Shown here piece by piece: positions 7,731-16,042 of a stretch of DNA of 64,000 bases. The stretch covers positions 69,339-133,338 of the forward strand of contig CAZLRH010000010.1 in assembly GCA_964562015.1 (NCBI GenBank), given 5' to 3'. The notes under the pieces were generated by a model. That model had not been told where the DNA came from. It worked only from the letters and a program-made list of their open reading frames with translations, and did not search any database. The translations under genes and the position numbers were made by a program. The DNA is from CAZLRH01 sp964562015. Lineage in GTDB: Bacteria > Verrucomicrobiota > Verrucomicrobiia > Opitutales > JABDGR01. Position 1 is the first letter of the stretch, and each line of letters starts with the position of its first letter.

Positions 7731-9272
7731 TTACCCATAAATCTCTCCATACCGCTCCTTGAGGTAGCGCAGGAGCGCGTCCGCGGATAGATTCCGGCCC
7801 GTCGAGTGCCGGCAAGTCTCGGCGGTGTCGTATTGCTTGCCGAGGCGGTGGATTTTATCGCGCAACCAGTCGCGCAAAGGCGCGGTCTGCGTGCCCGGCG
7901 CGCCGGGCGCAGTGAAGTGATCTTCCAATTTAGGCAGCGCCACGCGGGCGGCCTCCCAGAGTTGTGCCGCCATCATGTTGCCCAGCGTATAACTCGGGAA
8001 ATAGCCGAAGGACCCGTGGGACCAATGGATGTCCTGTAAAATTCCTTCGGCGTCATCGCGCGGCGTCAGGCCGAGAAACCGTTGCGCGAGTTCATTCCAC
8101 ACGGCCGGGGCGTCGGCCACGGTCAGGTCGCCGCGGAACAGCGCCTGTTCGATTTCAAAACGCAGCAAGACATGCAGGTTATAGGTGACTTCATCGGCCT
8201 CCACGCGAATGGGCTGGCGCGACACGGCGTTGATCGCGAGATAGAGTTGTTCCGAAGACAAGCTGGCGGTTTGCGTTGAGAACGCGGCGCGAAAGCGTGG
8301 CTCCCAATAGCGCCAGAAGGCGCGGCTGCGGCCCACTTGATTTTCCCATAGACGGCTTTGGGATTCGTGCACGGCCATGCCGACCGGCTCGGCCAGCGCG
8401 GTGCCGATATGTTCAACCGGCAGGCCTTGTTCATACAGGCCATGGCCGGTCTCGTGAATGCAACTGAACAGCGCGTCGAGGGGATTGTCGGCGTCGAAGC
8501 GCGTGGTCATGCGCGCATCTTCCGGGCTGCCGCCGCAAAACGGATGCACGCTGCGGTCGAGGCGCCCGCGCTGAAAATCGAACCCCAGCCACGCGATGAC
8601 CTCGCGCACGAAGCTTTCCTGCGCGGCCACGGGAAAGCCGCGCAACTCGGGCGCGGGCCGACGGGCGGCGCCGTCGAGGATGTGCTCGGCCAGGGGCGGC
8701 AGTTCTGCCCGCAACGGCGCAAAGAGGCGGTCGGTTTCCACGGCGGTCAAGCCGGGGTCGTGGCGGTCGAGCCAGTAGTCGTAGGGATTGGCGGTAAAAC
8801 CCTGCAGACCGGCTTCTTCGCGTGAGAGGTCGAGCTGGGATTGCAGATGGGGTGCAAAGGCGCTGAAATTTTTCGCGGTGCGCGCCGCCGTCCACGCATG
8901 GTACGCGTGGCTGCTGACTTCCGCGCGGCGGGCGACGAATTCCGGCGGCAGGCGCGTCGCGCGGTCGTAATTCAATTTCGCCCAGCGCACGACACATGCT
9001 TGTTCCGCCGTCAGGCGGCCCAGGTTGCTGCTCAGTTCCGCAACCCAATCGCCGATTTCGGGGCGGATGGCTTCGCGGTGGGCGATTTCAGAAAGGGCGG
9101 CCAGCTCTTCACCGCGGGCGGGGGCGCTCAGCGGCGGCAGATTGACCTCCTGGTCCCAGTGCAAAATGCCGAGCGCACTGGCGAGGCGGTGCACGCGTCG
9201 CAGGGCCGCCACCAATTTGGTGTAGGCCGCGGGCGGGGGCGGAGCAAAGGCAGGGGAAGGCGTGGTCGGCAT
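7731..9272 (-). CDS. carboxypeptidase Taq (M32 metallopeptidase)
   Basis: A 513-residue mostly helical protein of the M32 family, close to the usual 490-510. The zinc site is HETGH (273-277) with the third ligand in HESQSRLWEN (about 303). SVHPFCGG (241-248) and ILHWDQEVNLP near the N-terminus are family motifs. The enzyme removes C-terminal residues from peptides in the cytoplasm; no signal peptide is present. ATG start. It lies 12 nt downstream of the YugP-like gene, so both peptidases are probably co-transcribed. Confidence 0.92.
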   Translation of the reverse strand: MPTTPSPAFAPPPPAAYTKLVAALRRVHRLASALGILHWDQEVNLPPLSAPARGEELAALSEIAHREAIRPEIGDWVAELSSNLGRLTAEQACVVRWAKLNYDRATRLPPEFVARRAEVSSHAYHAWTAARTAKNFSAFAPHLQSQLDLSREEAGLQGFTANPYDYWLDRHDPGLTAVETDRLFAPLRAELPPLAEHILDGAARRPAPELRGFPVAAQESFVREVIAWLGFDFQRGRLDRSVHPFCGGSPEDARMTTRFDADNPLDALFSCIHETGHGLYEQGLPVEHIGTALAEPVGMAVHESQSRLWENQVGRSRAFWRYWEPRFRAAFSTQTASLSSEQLYLAINAVSRQPIRVEADEVTYNLHVLLRFEIEQALFRGDLTVADAPAVWNELAQRFLGLTPRDDAEGILQDIHWSHGSFGYFPSYTLGNMMAAQLWEAARVALPKLEDHFTAPGAPGTQTAPLRDWLRDKIHRLGKQYDTAETCRHSTGRNLSADALLRYLKERYGEIYG

Positions 9273-9284
9273 TGCAAACGTTGA

Positions 9285-9965
9285 TTAACGATTGCGATTA
9301 CCGGACACCAGCGAAAGAAAGTAAATCAAATTGCCCAGGGCCGCGACGAACGCCGCCACATAGGTCCAGGACGCGGCCTTCAACGTATCGCGCGCGCCCA
9401 CCATTTCCTGCGGGTCGAGAATGCCGAGGCCTTCCAGGTGTTTGAGCGCGCGGCGGGAGGCGTCGAATTCCACCGGCAGGGTCACGAATTGAAACACCGT
9501 CAGCAGCAGATAGACGCCGATGGCGACGTAAATGAGGCCAAACATCCGGAAGAAAAACCCGCCGAAAAGAATAAAAGGCAGCAGCGAGCAGGCAATATTG
9601 GTCATCGGCACGAGGTTCATGCGAAAATGCAGGGCGGGAAAGCCGACTTTGTCCTGCAGGGCGTGTCCGGCTTCGTGGGCCGCCACGCCCAAGGCCGCCA
9701 GGCTCCCACCGCGAAAATTCTCCGAACTGAGGGAGAGCCGCTTGTTGACCGGGTCGTAGTGGTCGGTCAGGTGCCCGGGGATTTCGACAATTTCGACATT
9801 GGTAATGCCGGCGGAGCGCATGACGGCGCTGGCCACCTCCGCCCCGGTTAGCCGTGCCCGCGCCCCCACCCGCGACCACTTTGCATAGGTGGTGCTCACG
9901 CGGTGCTGGGCCCAAAAACCCAGCAGCGCGGGGACGATAAGCAGGAGGATGTATTCGGAAATCAC
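9285..9965 (-). CDS. YugP-family membrane zinc metallopeptidase
   Basis: A 226-residue protein with an N-terminal membrane helix (YILLLIVPALLGFWA), the zinc motif HEAGH (97-101) and two further hydrophobic stretches (about 124-156 and 205-222). This matches the neutral zinc metallopeptidase family typified by YugP; substrates are poorly known, likely membrane or periplasmic proteins. The start is GTG, supported by the family-like N-terminus directly after it. Confidence 0.88.
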   Translation of the reverse strand: MISEYILLLIVPALLGFWAQHRVSTTYAKWSRVGARARLTGAEVASAVMRSAGITNVEIVEIPGHLTDHYDPVNKRLSLSSENFRGGSLAALGVAAHEAGHALQDKVGFPALHFRMNLVPMTNIACSLLPFILFGGFFFRMFGLIYVAIGVYLLLTVFQFVTLPVEFDASRRALKHLEGLGILDPQEMVGARDTLKAASWTYVAAFVAALGNLIYFLSLVSGNRNR

Positions 9966-10120
9966 GGCAATCCGGAACGGTCGCGGTCAGGTCGACCGCA
10001 TCCTGCCTTAAAACAGCGGGAAAGCAAAGCGGGTTCCACCCGCCCGACAGCCACCCGGAGCGGCAGTGTTATAGGCTTGATAAATGGCGCACTTTCGCGC
10101 CTAGTCATTATTCTCCTATT

Positions 10121-10543
10121 ATGTCCGCTGAAAAGACCCTCATCATCCTCAAGCCCGATGGCCTCAACAAGCATGTCGCCGGCGCCGTGATTGACCGTTT
10201 TGAACGCGCTGGCTTCGAAGTGGTTGCGTGCAAAATGCTGCAACTGACGCCGGCCCTGCTGCGCGAGCACTACGCCCATTTGGTGCACCTGCCCTTTTTC
10301 CCTGAAATCGAGCGCTTCATGGGCTCGCGGTCCGTCATTGTGCTCGTTTTGCGCGGAGAGCGCGCCATCGACCGCGTGCGTGAATTGCTCGGGCCCACGG
10401 ACTCCACCAAGGCCCCGAAGGGCACTATTCGCGGCGACCTCGGCACGGACAAGATGCTCAACATTTGCCATGCCTCCGATAGCCAGGCCGCCGCCGAGGC
10501 GGAAATCCGCCGCTTCTTTAAAACCGACGAAGTTTTTGGTTAA
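10121..10543 (+). CDS. ndk: nucleoside diphosphate kinase
   Basis: A 140-residue enzyme that moves the gamma phosphate between nucleoside triphosphates and diphosphates through a phosphohistidine. KTLIILKPDG opens the fold and NICHASDS carries His117, the active-site histidine (usually NxxHGSDS; here Ala replaces Gly). Length and motifs are standard. ATG start without a Shine-Dalgarno. It is divergent from the YugP-like gene and stands alone. Confidence 0.95.
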   Translation: MSAEKTLIILKPDGLNKHVAGAVIDRFERAGFEVVACKMLQLTPALLREHYAHLVHLPFFPEIERFMGSRSVIVLVLRGERAIDRVRELLGPTDSTKAPKGTIRGDLGTDKMLNICHASDSQAAAEAEIRRFFKTDEVFG

Positions 10544-10631
10544 GTTCGGGCTCTCGGTTCGGGCTCGGTACGGGTACGGGCAGTCAGCAGGTAAAATACT
10601 CGGACGGTAGTCGTATGGAAGTGGGGCTTTT

Positions 10632-10706
10632 GTAACGCGAAGCTCTGGCCCGCGCACAGAGGGATTACTTCAATGAGCATTTGCGCGGGCCAGAGCTCCG
10701 CGTTAC
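10632..10706. repeat. long intergenic inverted repeat
   Basis: Two 25-bp arms (10632-10656 and 10682-10706) match at 24 of 25 positions when one is reverse-complemented, around a 25-bp centre. The arms begin GTAACGCG and contain AGCTCTGGCCCGCGC. Upstream, 10550-10580 holds a degenerate CGGGCTCGG/TACGGG short repeat. The 307-bp gap between ndk and the secretin gene holds only these, the terminator hairpin, and nothing coding that I can support. It looks like a mobile palindromic (REP/MITE-like) element; it is too far from the secretin gene to be its main terminator. Confidence 0.75.
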
Positions 10707-10797
10707 GGATTCGCGGCCGGAACTTACTAAGCGTCCCCGTAATGGTATTCGGATAAGTACTGTTTTGGGCCGGGATGCCGGGGTCTGAAAACAACAC

Positions 10798-10823
10798 GGG
10801 CTCCAGGAGTGATCCTGGAGCCC
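10798..10823 (-). terminator. terminator of the pilus-like operon
   Basis: A perfect 10-bp stem GGGCTCCAGG/CCTGGAGCCC with a 6-nt loop, followed on the minus strand by GTGTTGTTTTC. It lies 28 nt after the secretin stop codon. A second hairpin (ATCAGCC/GGCTGAT, 10830-10847) precedes it. The T-run is interrupted, so termination may be partial. Confidence 0.65.
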
Positions 10824-10850
10824 GCGGTAATCAGCCGGTGGGCTGATGGA

Positions 10851-13823
10851 CTAATTGGAGGCCGGTGCGCTGGAGTGCGAATCAGACTCCGGGATACCGC
10901 GCGGCACCGCACGGCTGGGCGTGATGTACTCGGGCATCTGGAAGGTCGAGCCGGGCGGCAGGCCAGGAAGAGCCTGCAACACCGGGCCGCCACCAGCACC
11001 AACCAAGTTGGCGGTGACGAAAATCATCAGGTTGCGCTTGCTGCTGGTTTCGCCCTTCGATTGGAAGAGGCGGCCGAGGAGCGGAATGTCGCCCAGCACC
11101 GGCACCTTGTCGTGCACGGTCTTGATTTCTTCGCGCGTCAGGCCACCCATCATCACCGTGGCGCCGTCGAAAATGGTGATCTGCGTGTGCACGCGGCGGA
11201 TGGAGAACACCGGCTGAATGAAGCCCGAGGGCACCGTGACCGTGGTGCCGCCCGAAATGGCGACCGAAGTGCCACCGTATTCAATGAAACCTTCGAACTC
11301 CGTGACTTGCGGGTCGAGACTCATCGAGATGGTGTTGTTTTCTTCCACGGTCGGCTGGACGTCCATGGTGACGCCCACTTCCTGCGTGTTGAAATTTTCC
11401 GGAGTACCGGCCGTGATGGTCACGCCGGCGGCGCCACCACCGTTGCCGTTGCCGCCGCCCTGCTGGCCGACCTGCGAGGCCGTCGGTTGGAAGGACGTCG
11501 GATACATCAATTGCTGGGCGACGACGATTTCCGCCTTCTGCTGCGAAGTGACGGTGACCACCGGAGCGCTCATCAAGTCCGCACCCGTGGTTTGCTCGAG
11601 GGCGTTGATGACCATTTGAATGTTGTAGCCGTTGACGACGCCGAGGACGCCGCTCATGATGGCCGAAGCACCGGAACCGACGCCGATGCCGTTCGGGATG
11701 CTGGGAATGCTCTGCGGGACGTTGATCGGGGTGCCGGCGACAAAGGCGCCGGAAACCGGGTCAATGGAGCCACGGTCGATCGTCGTTTGCGCCGCGCCCG
11801 AATTGCCGAGCGGGAAGGCGTTGGAGAGCAATTGCAGCGTGTTGTCGCTGCCATACAGAGTGGCGCCGCTCGCCGGGGTCGGGGCCGTGCGGAGGAAGTT
11901 GTTCGTGTTGTTGGGATTGTTCGAGAACACGTTCCAAGTGAAGCCCAACTGCTGGAGGGCGTTTTCCTGCACTTCCAGGAAGCGCGATTCAATCTGCACT
12001 TGCTTGATTTGCGTGTAGCGCTGGAGCAAGCCCGTGAGCTTGTCGAGATTCCGCTGGGTGTTGGTCACCCAAATCTTGCTGTTGTCGTAAGCGATGCGGG
12101 AACCATCGGGGAAATCCACGCCGGCTTTGACGAAGAAGGACTTGAGCGCGGATTCCGTATCATCGGAGGAAGTGCTGGGTGCGGCAGTCGGGCCCTTGAA
12201 CGGATCAGCCGTACCGCCACCGCCAGAGTCGCCACCGATCTTGCCGGTCAAGTGCGTCAGCGTAGCGGCGGGCATCGCGAAGTCTTGCGTGATGAACTGG
12301 CTGCCCGAGCCGGCGCCACCGCCTGAACCACCGGCGCGCACCATCACGAATTTGGTGACCGGGTCGATGTCGAAGCTATATTCAATCGAATCGCAAATAC
12401 CGGTGAGAATGGCCCACAAGGAGGCATTGGAAAGACTGGTGGTCACCGTGGCATTGGATGTGCCGACGCCGCCCTTATTGGGATTGACCAGCATGATGTT
12501 CACGCCATGGGCGGGATTCTCCTTCGTGATTTCAGAAGTATCATATTCCCCAGAAGAAGTCGTGAGCGAATCGACGACGCTCTGAATGTCAGCACCCTTA
12601 AACTGCACATTCGGGATGATGATGGATTTCATTTTCAGTTCAATGGGGTCCTTTAAACCGGGCGGAGGAGGAGGCGGCGGCTTGCCAATGAACACATCCG
12701 GCCGCTTCCATTCCTTGTCCACTTGCATCAACATGCCCTCGCGCGTAGTTTGGTAATCAATGTAAGCCCGATCTCCCAGCAGCTTCTCAATGCGCAAAAT
12801 GTAGGCGGAAGCTTCGATGCTGTCCGGGTCCAAGATGACAGCTTCGCTAAAGGTCTTCAAAGCACCCTGATAATCGCCGTAGAGATACTGGGCGCGGCCT
12901 TGCACCAGAAAATCATTGATTTGATCCTGCTTGGCCGTGAATCCGGGGCTGATTTGGTCGATGTCCTGGCGGGTCGGGTCCCAGCGCGCGGCATCGAGGC
13001 GGTTCTGCCAGGCTTTGGCCTTCGAGTCGGTTTGGCCGACGGCCGCAATATAGTTAGCCAGATACTTCTTGGCTTCTTCATTCTTGCGGTTGCGGTAGGC
13101 TTGGTCGATCTGCTGCAAAATCACTTCGCCACGGGCCTGGGCCAAGGCGTGTTCGAGGTCGTCGTAGCCCACGGTGCCATCGGGAACCTGGGCCTGGTCC
13201 AAGGCTTTCAAGGCGTCGTCAAATTTACCGGCTGCGGACAGGGATTCCGACTGGGCAATGCTCTTTTGGACGTCGGCGGCAACTTGTTTGCCCTTGGCTT
13301 GCTGGGCGGCGAGCGCGGCCTTGGCCGCGGCGGCGGCCGGATCTTCCGCGGGAGCAGCGGGGGCGGCAGCGGCGGGCGCGGGAGCGGCCGGAGCTGGAGC
13401 CGCCGGGCCGGGAGTGGCGGCAGCGGGAGTCGTGCTGATCTGGGCCGGAGCGGGAGCGGCGGGCAGAGGGCGCACGGTCACGGGCGCCGCGGTCGGTGCG
13501 GAGGGCGTCGCTTGGGCAAAGACGGTGGGCTGGCCCTGGCTCTTGCGCTGCAAATCGCTGTTGACGGACGCCAGCATCTCCTGGACGTAGGTGTCGTTCG
13601 GGGCGAGGACGACGAGGCGCTTCAGCAAGTCTTGGGCTTTGGCCAGGTCGCCATCGTCGCGGGCCTGCAAGGCATCCACCATGAGATTGATCTTCTCATT
13701 GGGGGCGGTGGCGGAGGATTGGGCGCGGACGGCCGTGGGTGTCATCCCGAGGACGGCCAGGGCGCCAGAGGCGAGGGCCAGGGCGAGGGCGGCGTGGCGG
13801 CGGGAATTCCGAATGGTGTTCAT
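10851..13823 (-). CDS. secretin (PilQ/GspD family), Amuc_1098-like
   Basis: A 990-residue outer-membrane secretin. It has a signal peptide (MNTIRNSRRHAALALALASG... ending AVRAQ), TPR-like helices and an Ala/Pro-rich linker in the N-terminal third, a second TPR unit (YLYGDYQGALKTFSEAVIL), N-domains including QFKGADIQSVVDSLTTSS, and a C-terminal secretin domain with VTSQQKAEIVVAQQLMYP, VGVTMDVQPTV and VPVLGDIPLLGRLF. The ATG at 13823 is chosen because the signal peptide starts there; an upstream in-frame start adds 28 unlikely residues. It is the last gene of the pilus-like operon. Similarity to Amuc_1098 is inferred from order, size and domains. Confidence 0.88.
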   Translation of the reverse strand: MNTIRNSRRHAALALALASGALAVLGMTPTAVRAQSSATAPNEKINLMVDALQARDDGDLAKAQDLLKRLVVLAPNDTYVQEMLASVNSDLQRKSQGQPTVFAQATPSAPTAAPVTVRPLPAAPAPAQISTTPAAATPGPAAPAPAAPAPAAAAPAAPAEDPAAAAAKAALAAQQAKGKQVAADVQKSIAQSESLSAAGKFDDALKALDQAQVPDGTVGYDDLEHALAQARGEVILQQIDQAYRNRKNEEAKKYLANYIAAVGQTDSKAKAWQNRLDAARWDPTRQDIDQISPGFTAKQDQINDFLVQGRAQYLYGDYQGALKTFSEAVILDPDSIEASAYILRIEKLLGDRAYIDYQTTREGMLMQVDKEWKRPDVFIGKPPPPPPPGLKDPIELKMKSIIIPNVQFKGADIQSVVDSLTTSSGEYDTSEITKENPAHGVNIMLVNPNKGGVGTSNATVTTSLSNASLWAILTGICDSIEYSFDIDPVTKFVMVRAGGSGGGAGSGSQFITQDFAMPAATLTHLTGKIGGDSGGGGTADPFKGPTAAPSTSSDDTESALKSFFVKAGVDFPDGSRIAYDNSKIWVTNTQRNLDKLTGLLQRYTQIKQVQIESRFLEVQENALQQLGFTWNVFSNNPNNTNNFLRTAPTPASGATLYGSDNTLQLLSNAFPLGNSGAAQTTIDRGSIDPVSGAFVAGTPINVPQSIPSIPNGIGVGSGASAIMSGVLGVVNGYNIQMVINALEQTTGADLMSAPVVTVTSQQKAEIVVAQQLMYPTSFQPTASQVGQQGGGNGNGGGAAGVTITAGTPENFNTQEVGVTMDVQPTVEENNTISMSLDPQVTEFEGFIEYGGTSVAISGGTTVTVPSGFIQPVFSIRRVHTQITIFDGATVMMGGLTREEIKTVHDKVPVLGDIPLLGRLFQSKGETSSKRNLMIFVTANLVGAGGGPVLQALPGLPPGSTFQMPEYITPSRAVPRGIPESDSHSSAPASN

Positions 13824-13936
13824 AGGGTAAAGGTCAGGCCAGGAATGGCGTTGAGCGGTGGAGGGGTGATGGATGATGCGGGTTTTGAGAGAAAAAGCAT
13901 TCCGCACGTGGAAGGAAGATTCCGCGTGGGTAAAAG

Positions 13937-14866
13937 TTAGGGCGTGGGGGTAGCTGGAGCAGCGTCGGTGGCCGGGGCATCCGAAGGAGGAGGCGAAGGC
14001 GAATCGTCGTTGGAGGCAGCGCGGCGCGGCGGGGGCGTGGTTTTCTCGAGAACCTGAGTGTCTTCGTTGGTGTCGTTTGGGTTGGCGGGGTCAACTTGGA
14101 TATTCTTGTATTTCTTGATGACCGTAGCCTGGAGCGGGTTGATGGAAAATTCCTTAATCTGAAAGTTCACGTCGCTCACGTCAAGCTCATCCCCGACCTT
14201 GCTGACAATCCATTCTTTCTCTGGATAAGGCTCAAGGGTGACCAAGCGAAGAAAGGTCAAATCATCCATCGGCAGGGGCGTGCCCGCCGTAAGGGTGATG
14301 TCTTTATGCATGCGCTCATCGGTGACAGTCACGCTGTTGACCTTAATCGGGCCCAGGGTCGGGTCATCGACGGTGGTGGTGGTCATTTTACCCACGGTCA
14401 CGTCGGCACCGGGATAGGTAACCTTGGCGCCTTGGGGGACCTGATAGTCCACGTTGCGCTCGTCATCGTGCAGGTTGATGAGGGGTGCTGCCGGCGTGCC
14501 GGAAAAGCCGACAAACTCCAATCGATAATAATTTTTCTTGATGCCCGTCAGTGCCAAGCCGAAGGGAATTGGTCCGCTACCACCGCCAAAAGCGACAAAT
14601 TTTTGACCATCCCACCAAATAATCGGAGGCGTGAACACGCTGTAGATCCATTCCTTTCGGGGCGGATATTCGTCCGGTGCCGGGCCCCACAATGGCGGCG
14701 CGGCCGGCGGCGGCGGCAGCGGCTTGGCGGCGAAGACCGCGTTACCGGGCTTTTCCGGCGGAATCGTGACATGCGGCACGCCGCCTTGCTGGAAGAAAAA
14801 CGCCGCCCCCAAGCCCAGGACAATCAGAGCCAGCAAGAAAAGAATTTTGTCGTAGAATTTGTTCAT
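13937..14866 (-). CDS. Amuc_1099-like protein, at the PilP position
   Basis: A 309-residue protein with one N-terminal membrane helix (ILFLLALIVLGLGAAFFF), a Pro-rich linker, and beta-rich periplasmic domains. The pattern NYYRLEFVGFSG...VDYQVPQGAKVTYP recalls the small beta domain of PilP/GspC (a residue-based guess, not a search result); a second similar unit follows at about 190-250. The C-terminus is Pro/Ala/Asp-rich and disordered. It sits between the PilO-like gene and the secretin, where PilP lies in type IV pilus operons, and starts 12 nt after the preceding stop. Confidence 0.7.
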   Translation of the reverse strand: MNKFYDKILFLLALIVLGLGAAFFFQQGGVPHVTIPPEKPGNAVFAAKPLPPPPAAPPLWGPAPDEYPPRKEWIYSVFTPPIIWWDGQKFVAFGGGSGPIPFGLALTGIKKNYYRLEFVGFSGTPAAPLINLHDDERNVDYQVPQGAKVTYPGADVTVGKMTTTTVDDPTLGPIKVNSVTVTDERMHKDITLTAGTPLPMDDLTFLRLVTLEPYPEKEWIVSKVGDELDVSDVNFQIKEFSINPLQATVIKKYKNIQVDPANPNDTNEDTQVLEKTTPPPRRAASNDDSPSPPPSDAPATDAAPATPTP

Positions 14867-14878
14867 GCCGGGGCAGGT

Positions 14879-15985
14879 CTACTTTTTATCGGCAGCGGCC
14901 GCGTCATCAGCCGATTTCTGCGCAACAATGGAAATAAATTCAATCGTGATGGTAAACTTCGACATCGCATCCTTGACCACAAGTTCAAAGCCCGGAGGCG
15001 TCGGTACCGTTAGATCGAGTATCGAGGGCAGGGCCTTTGGGGGAGCGGCTGCGGCAGCAGAAGCAGTAGTAGCGGTGGCAGCAGCCGCACCGGTGGCGCC
15101 GCTGGGCGCGGTTCCTGCGGCGTCGGTGGCGGGTGGCGGCGGGTGGGCAATGCGATCGGCATCCAGCAACTCCTGGTCGGAAACGACATTTACTTCGATG
15201 CTGCGGACCACCAGCGGGAGGGTGAACTTGGAGAGCTCATTGAGGAGCTTACGGAGAGCGTCCGATTTCGCGATAAACGAAATCTGGAACGCCAGCGTTT
15301 CGATGGCGCCGGGGACGCGGGCGGAAACCTGGGGATCAATGACAAAGGTGCCCTTGGGCACCGCATTTCCACCCCGGCCAGGCGTCTCCTGCGTGGAGTT
15401 TCCAGACACCATGACATCCTCGCGCAGGACGGCGGAAATCATCATGTGCTGTTTCTCAAGATCCGGATCCCTGGCCGTAAAGATCAAATTATGCAGAAGA
15501 TACTCCAGCACCTTCATTTGCTTGTACACCAGCGCGACCTTGTCCGGGGGCGGAGGCGACACGGGCCCGATGTACTGGTCCATCCCGAAAGCGAAATCGG
15601 AGGCGGGCAGGAGGACATCCTGCTTTTTGGCATCCTGGCGGAGGCCGACGACATAACTGTTGATTTGCGCCTGCAACACCGCGCCGTCGGAGGGCGGGTC
15701 GCCCAGCACCGTGCTGCTGCCTTTGGACTGCAGCGAGCCGATGACATCGTCCAACTGCTTGCGGAGGTTGGTGACGTTGTCCTTGGCCTTCGCGAGATTG
15801 TCAGCCGTGGGCGCGGGATCGAGGACGAGGGTCTTGTCCCGGTCATGCACTGCGCTCGTGAAATTCTTTTCGGCGGCGCGGGCCTTCGAGTTGTAGAACC
15901 AGAGGAAAAAGGCCTCCGTGGCAAACGTGAGGAGGCACACGATCAGCACCGCGGAAAAAATCGGGTATCTTTTAATGGCATCCAT
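14879..15985 (-). CDS. Amuc_1100-like protein, PilO-type
   Basis: A 368-residue inner-membrane protein: one N-terminal helix (about 9-30), a coiled coil (AAEKNFTSAVHDRD to LQSKGSS), then a ferredoxin-like PilO-style region (KVALVYKQMKVLEYLL; AFQISFIAKSDALRKLLNEL; VVRSIEVNVVSDQELL) and an Ala/Pro-rich tail. Architecture and several segments match what I know of Amuc_1100 of Akkermansia muciniphila, the protein reported to signal through TLR2. In this relative the likely role is alignment of the secretin with the inner-membrane complex. Any host activity is unknown. Confidence 0.75.
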   Translation of the reverse strand: MDAIKRYPIFSAVLIVCLLTFATEAFFLWFYNSKARAAEKNFTSAVHDRDKTLVLDPAPTADNLAKAKDNVTNLRKQLDDVIGSLQSKGSSTVLGDPPSDGAVLQAQINSYVVGLRQDAKKQDVLLPASDFAFGMDQYIGPVSPPPPDKVALVYKQMKVLEYLLHNLIFTARDPDLEKQHMMISAVLREDVMVSGNSTQETPGRGGNAVPKGTFVIDPQVSARVPGAIETLAFQISFIAKSDALRKLLNELSKFTLPLVVRSIEVNVVSDQELLDADRIAHPPPPATDAAGTAPSGATGAAAATATTASAAAAAPPKALPSILDLTVPTPPGFELVVKDAMSKFTITIEFISIVAQKSADDAAAADKK

Positions 15986-16042
15986 GGGGCGGTGGAACGG
16001 GGCGAAGGGCTGCCTGGGGGAAATCGGCGGCCGGCGAATTAA

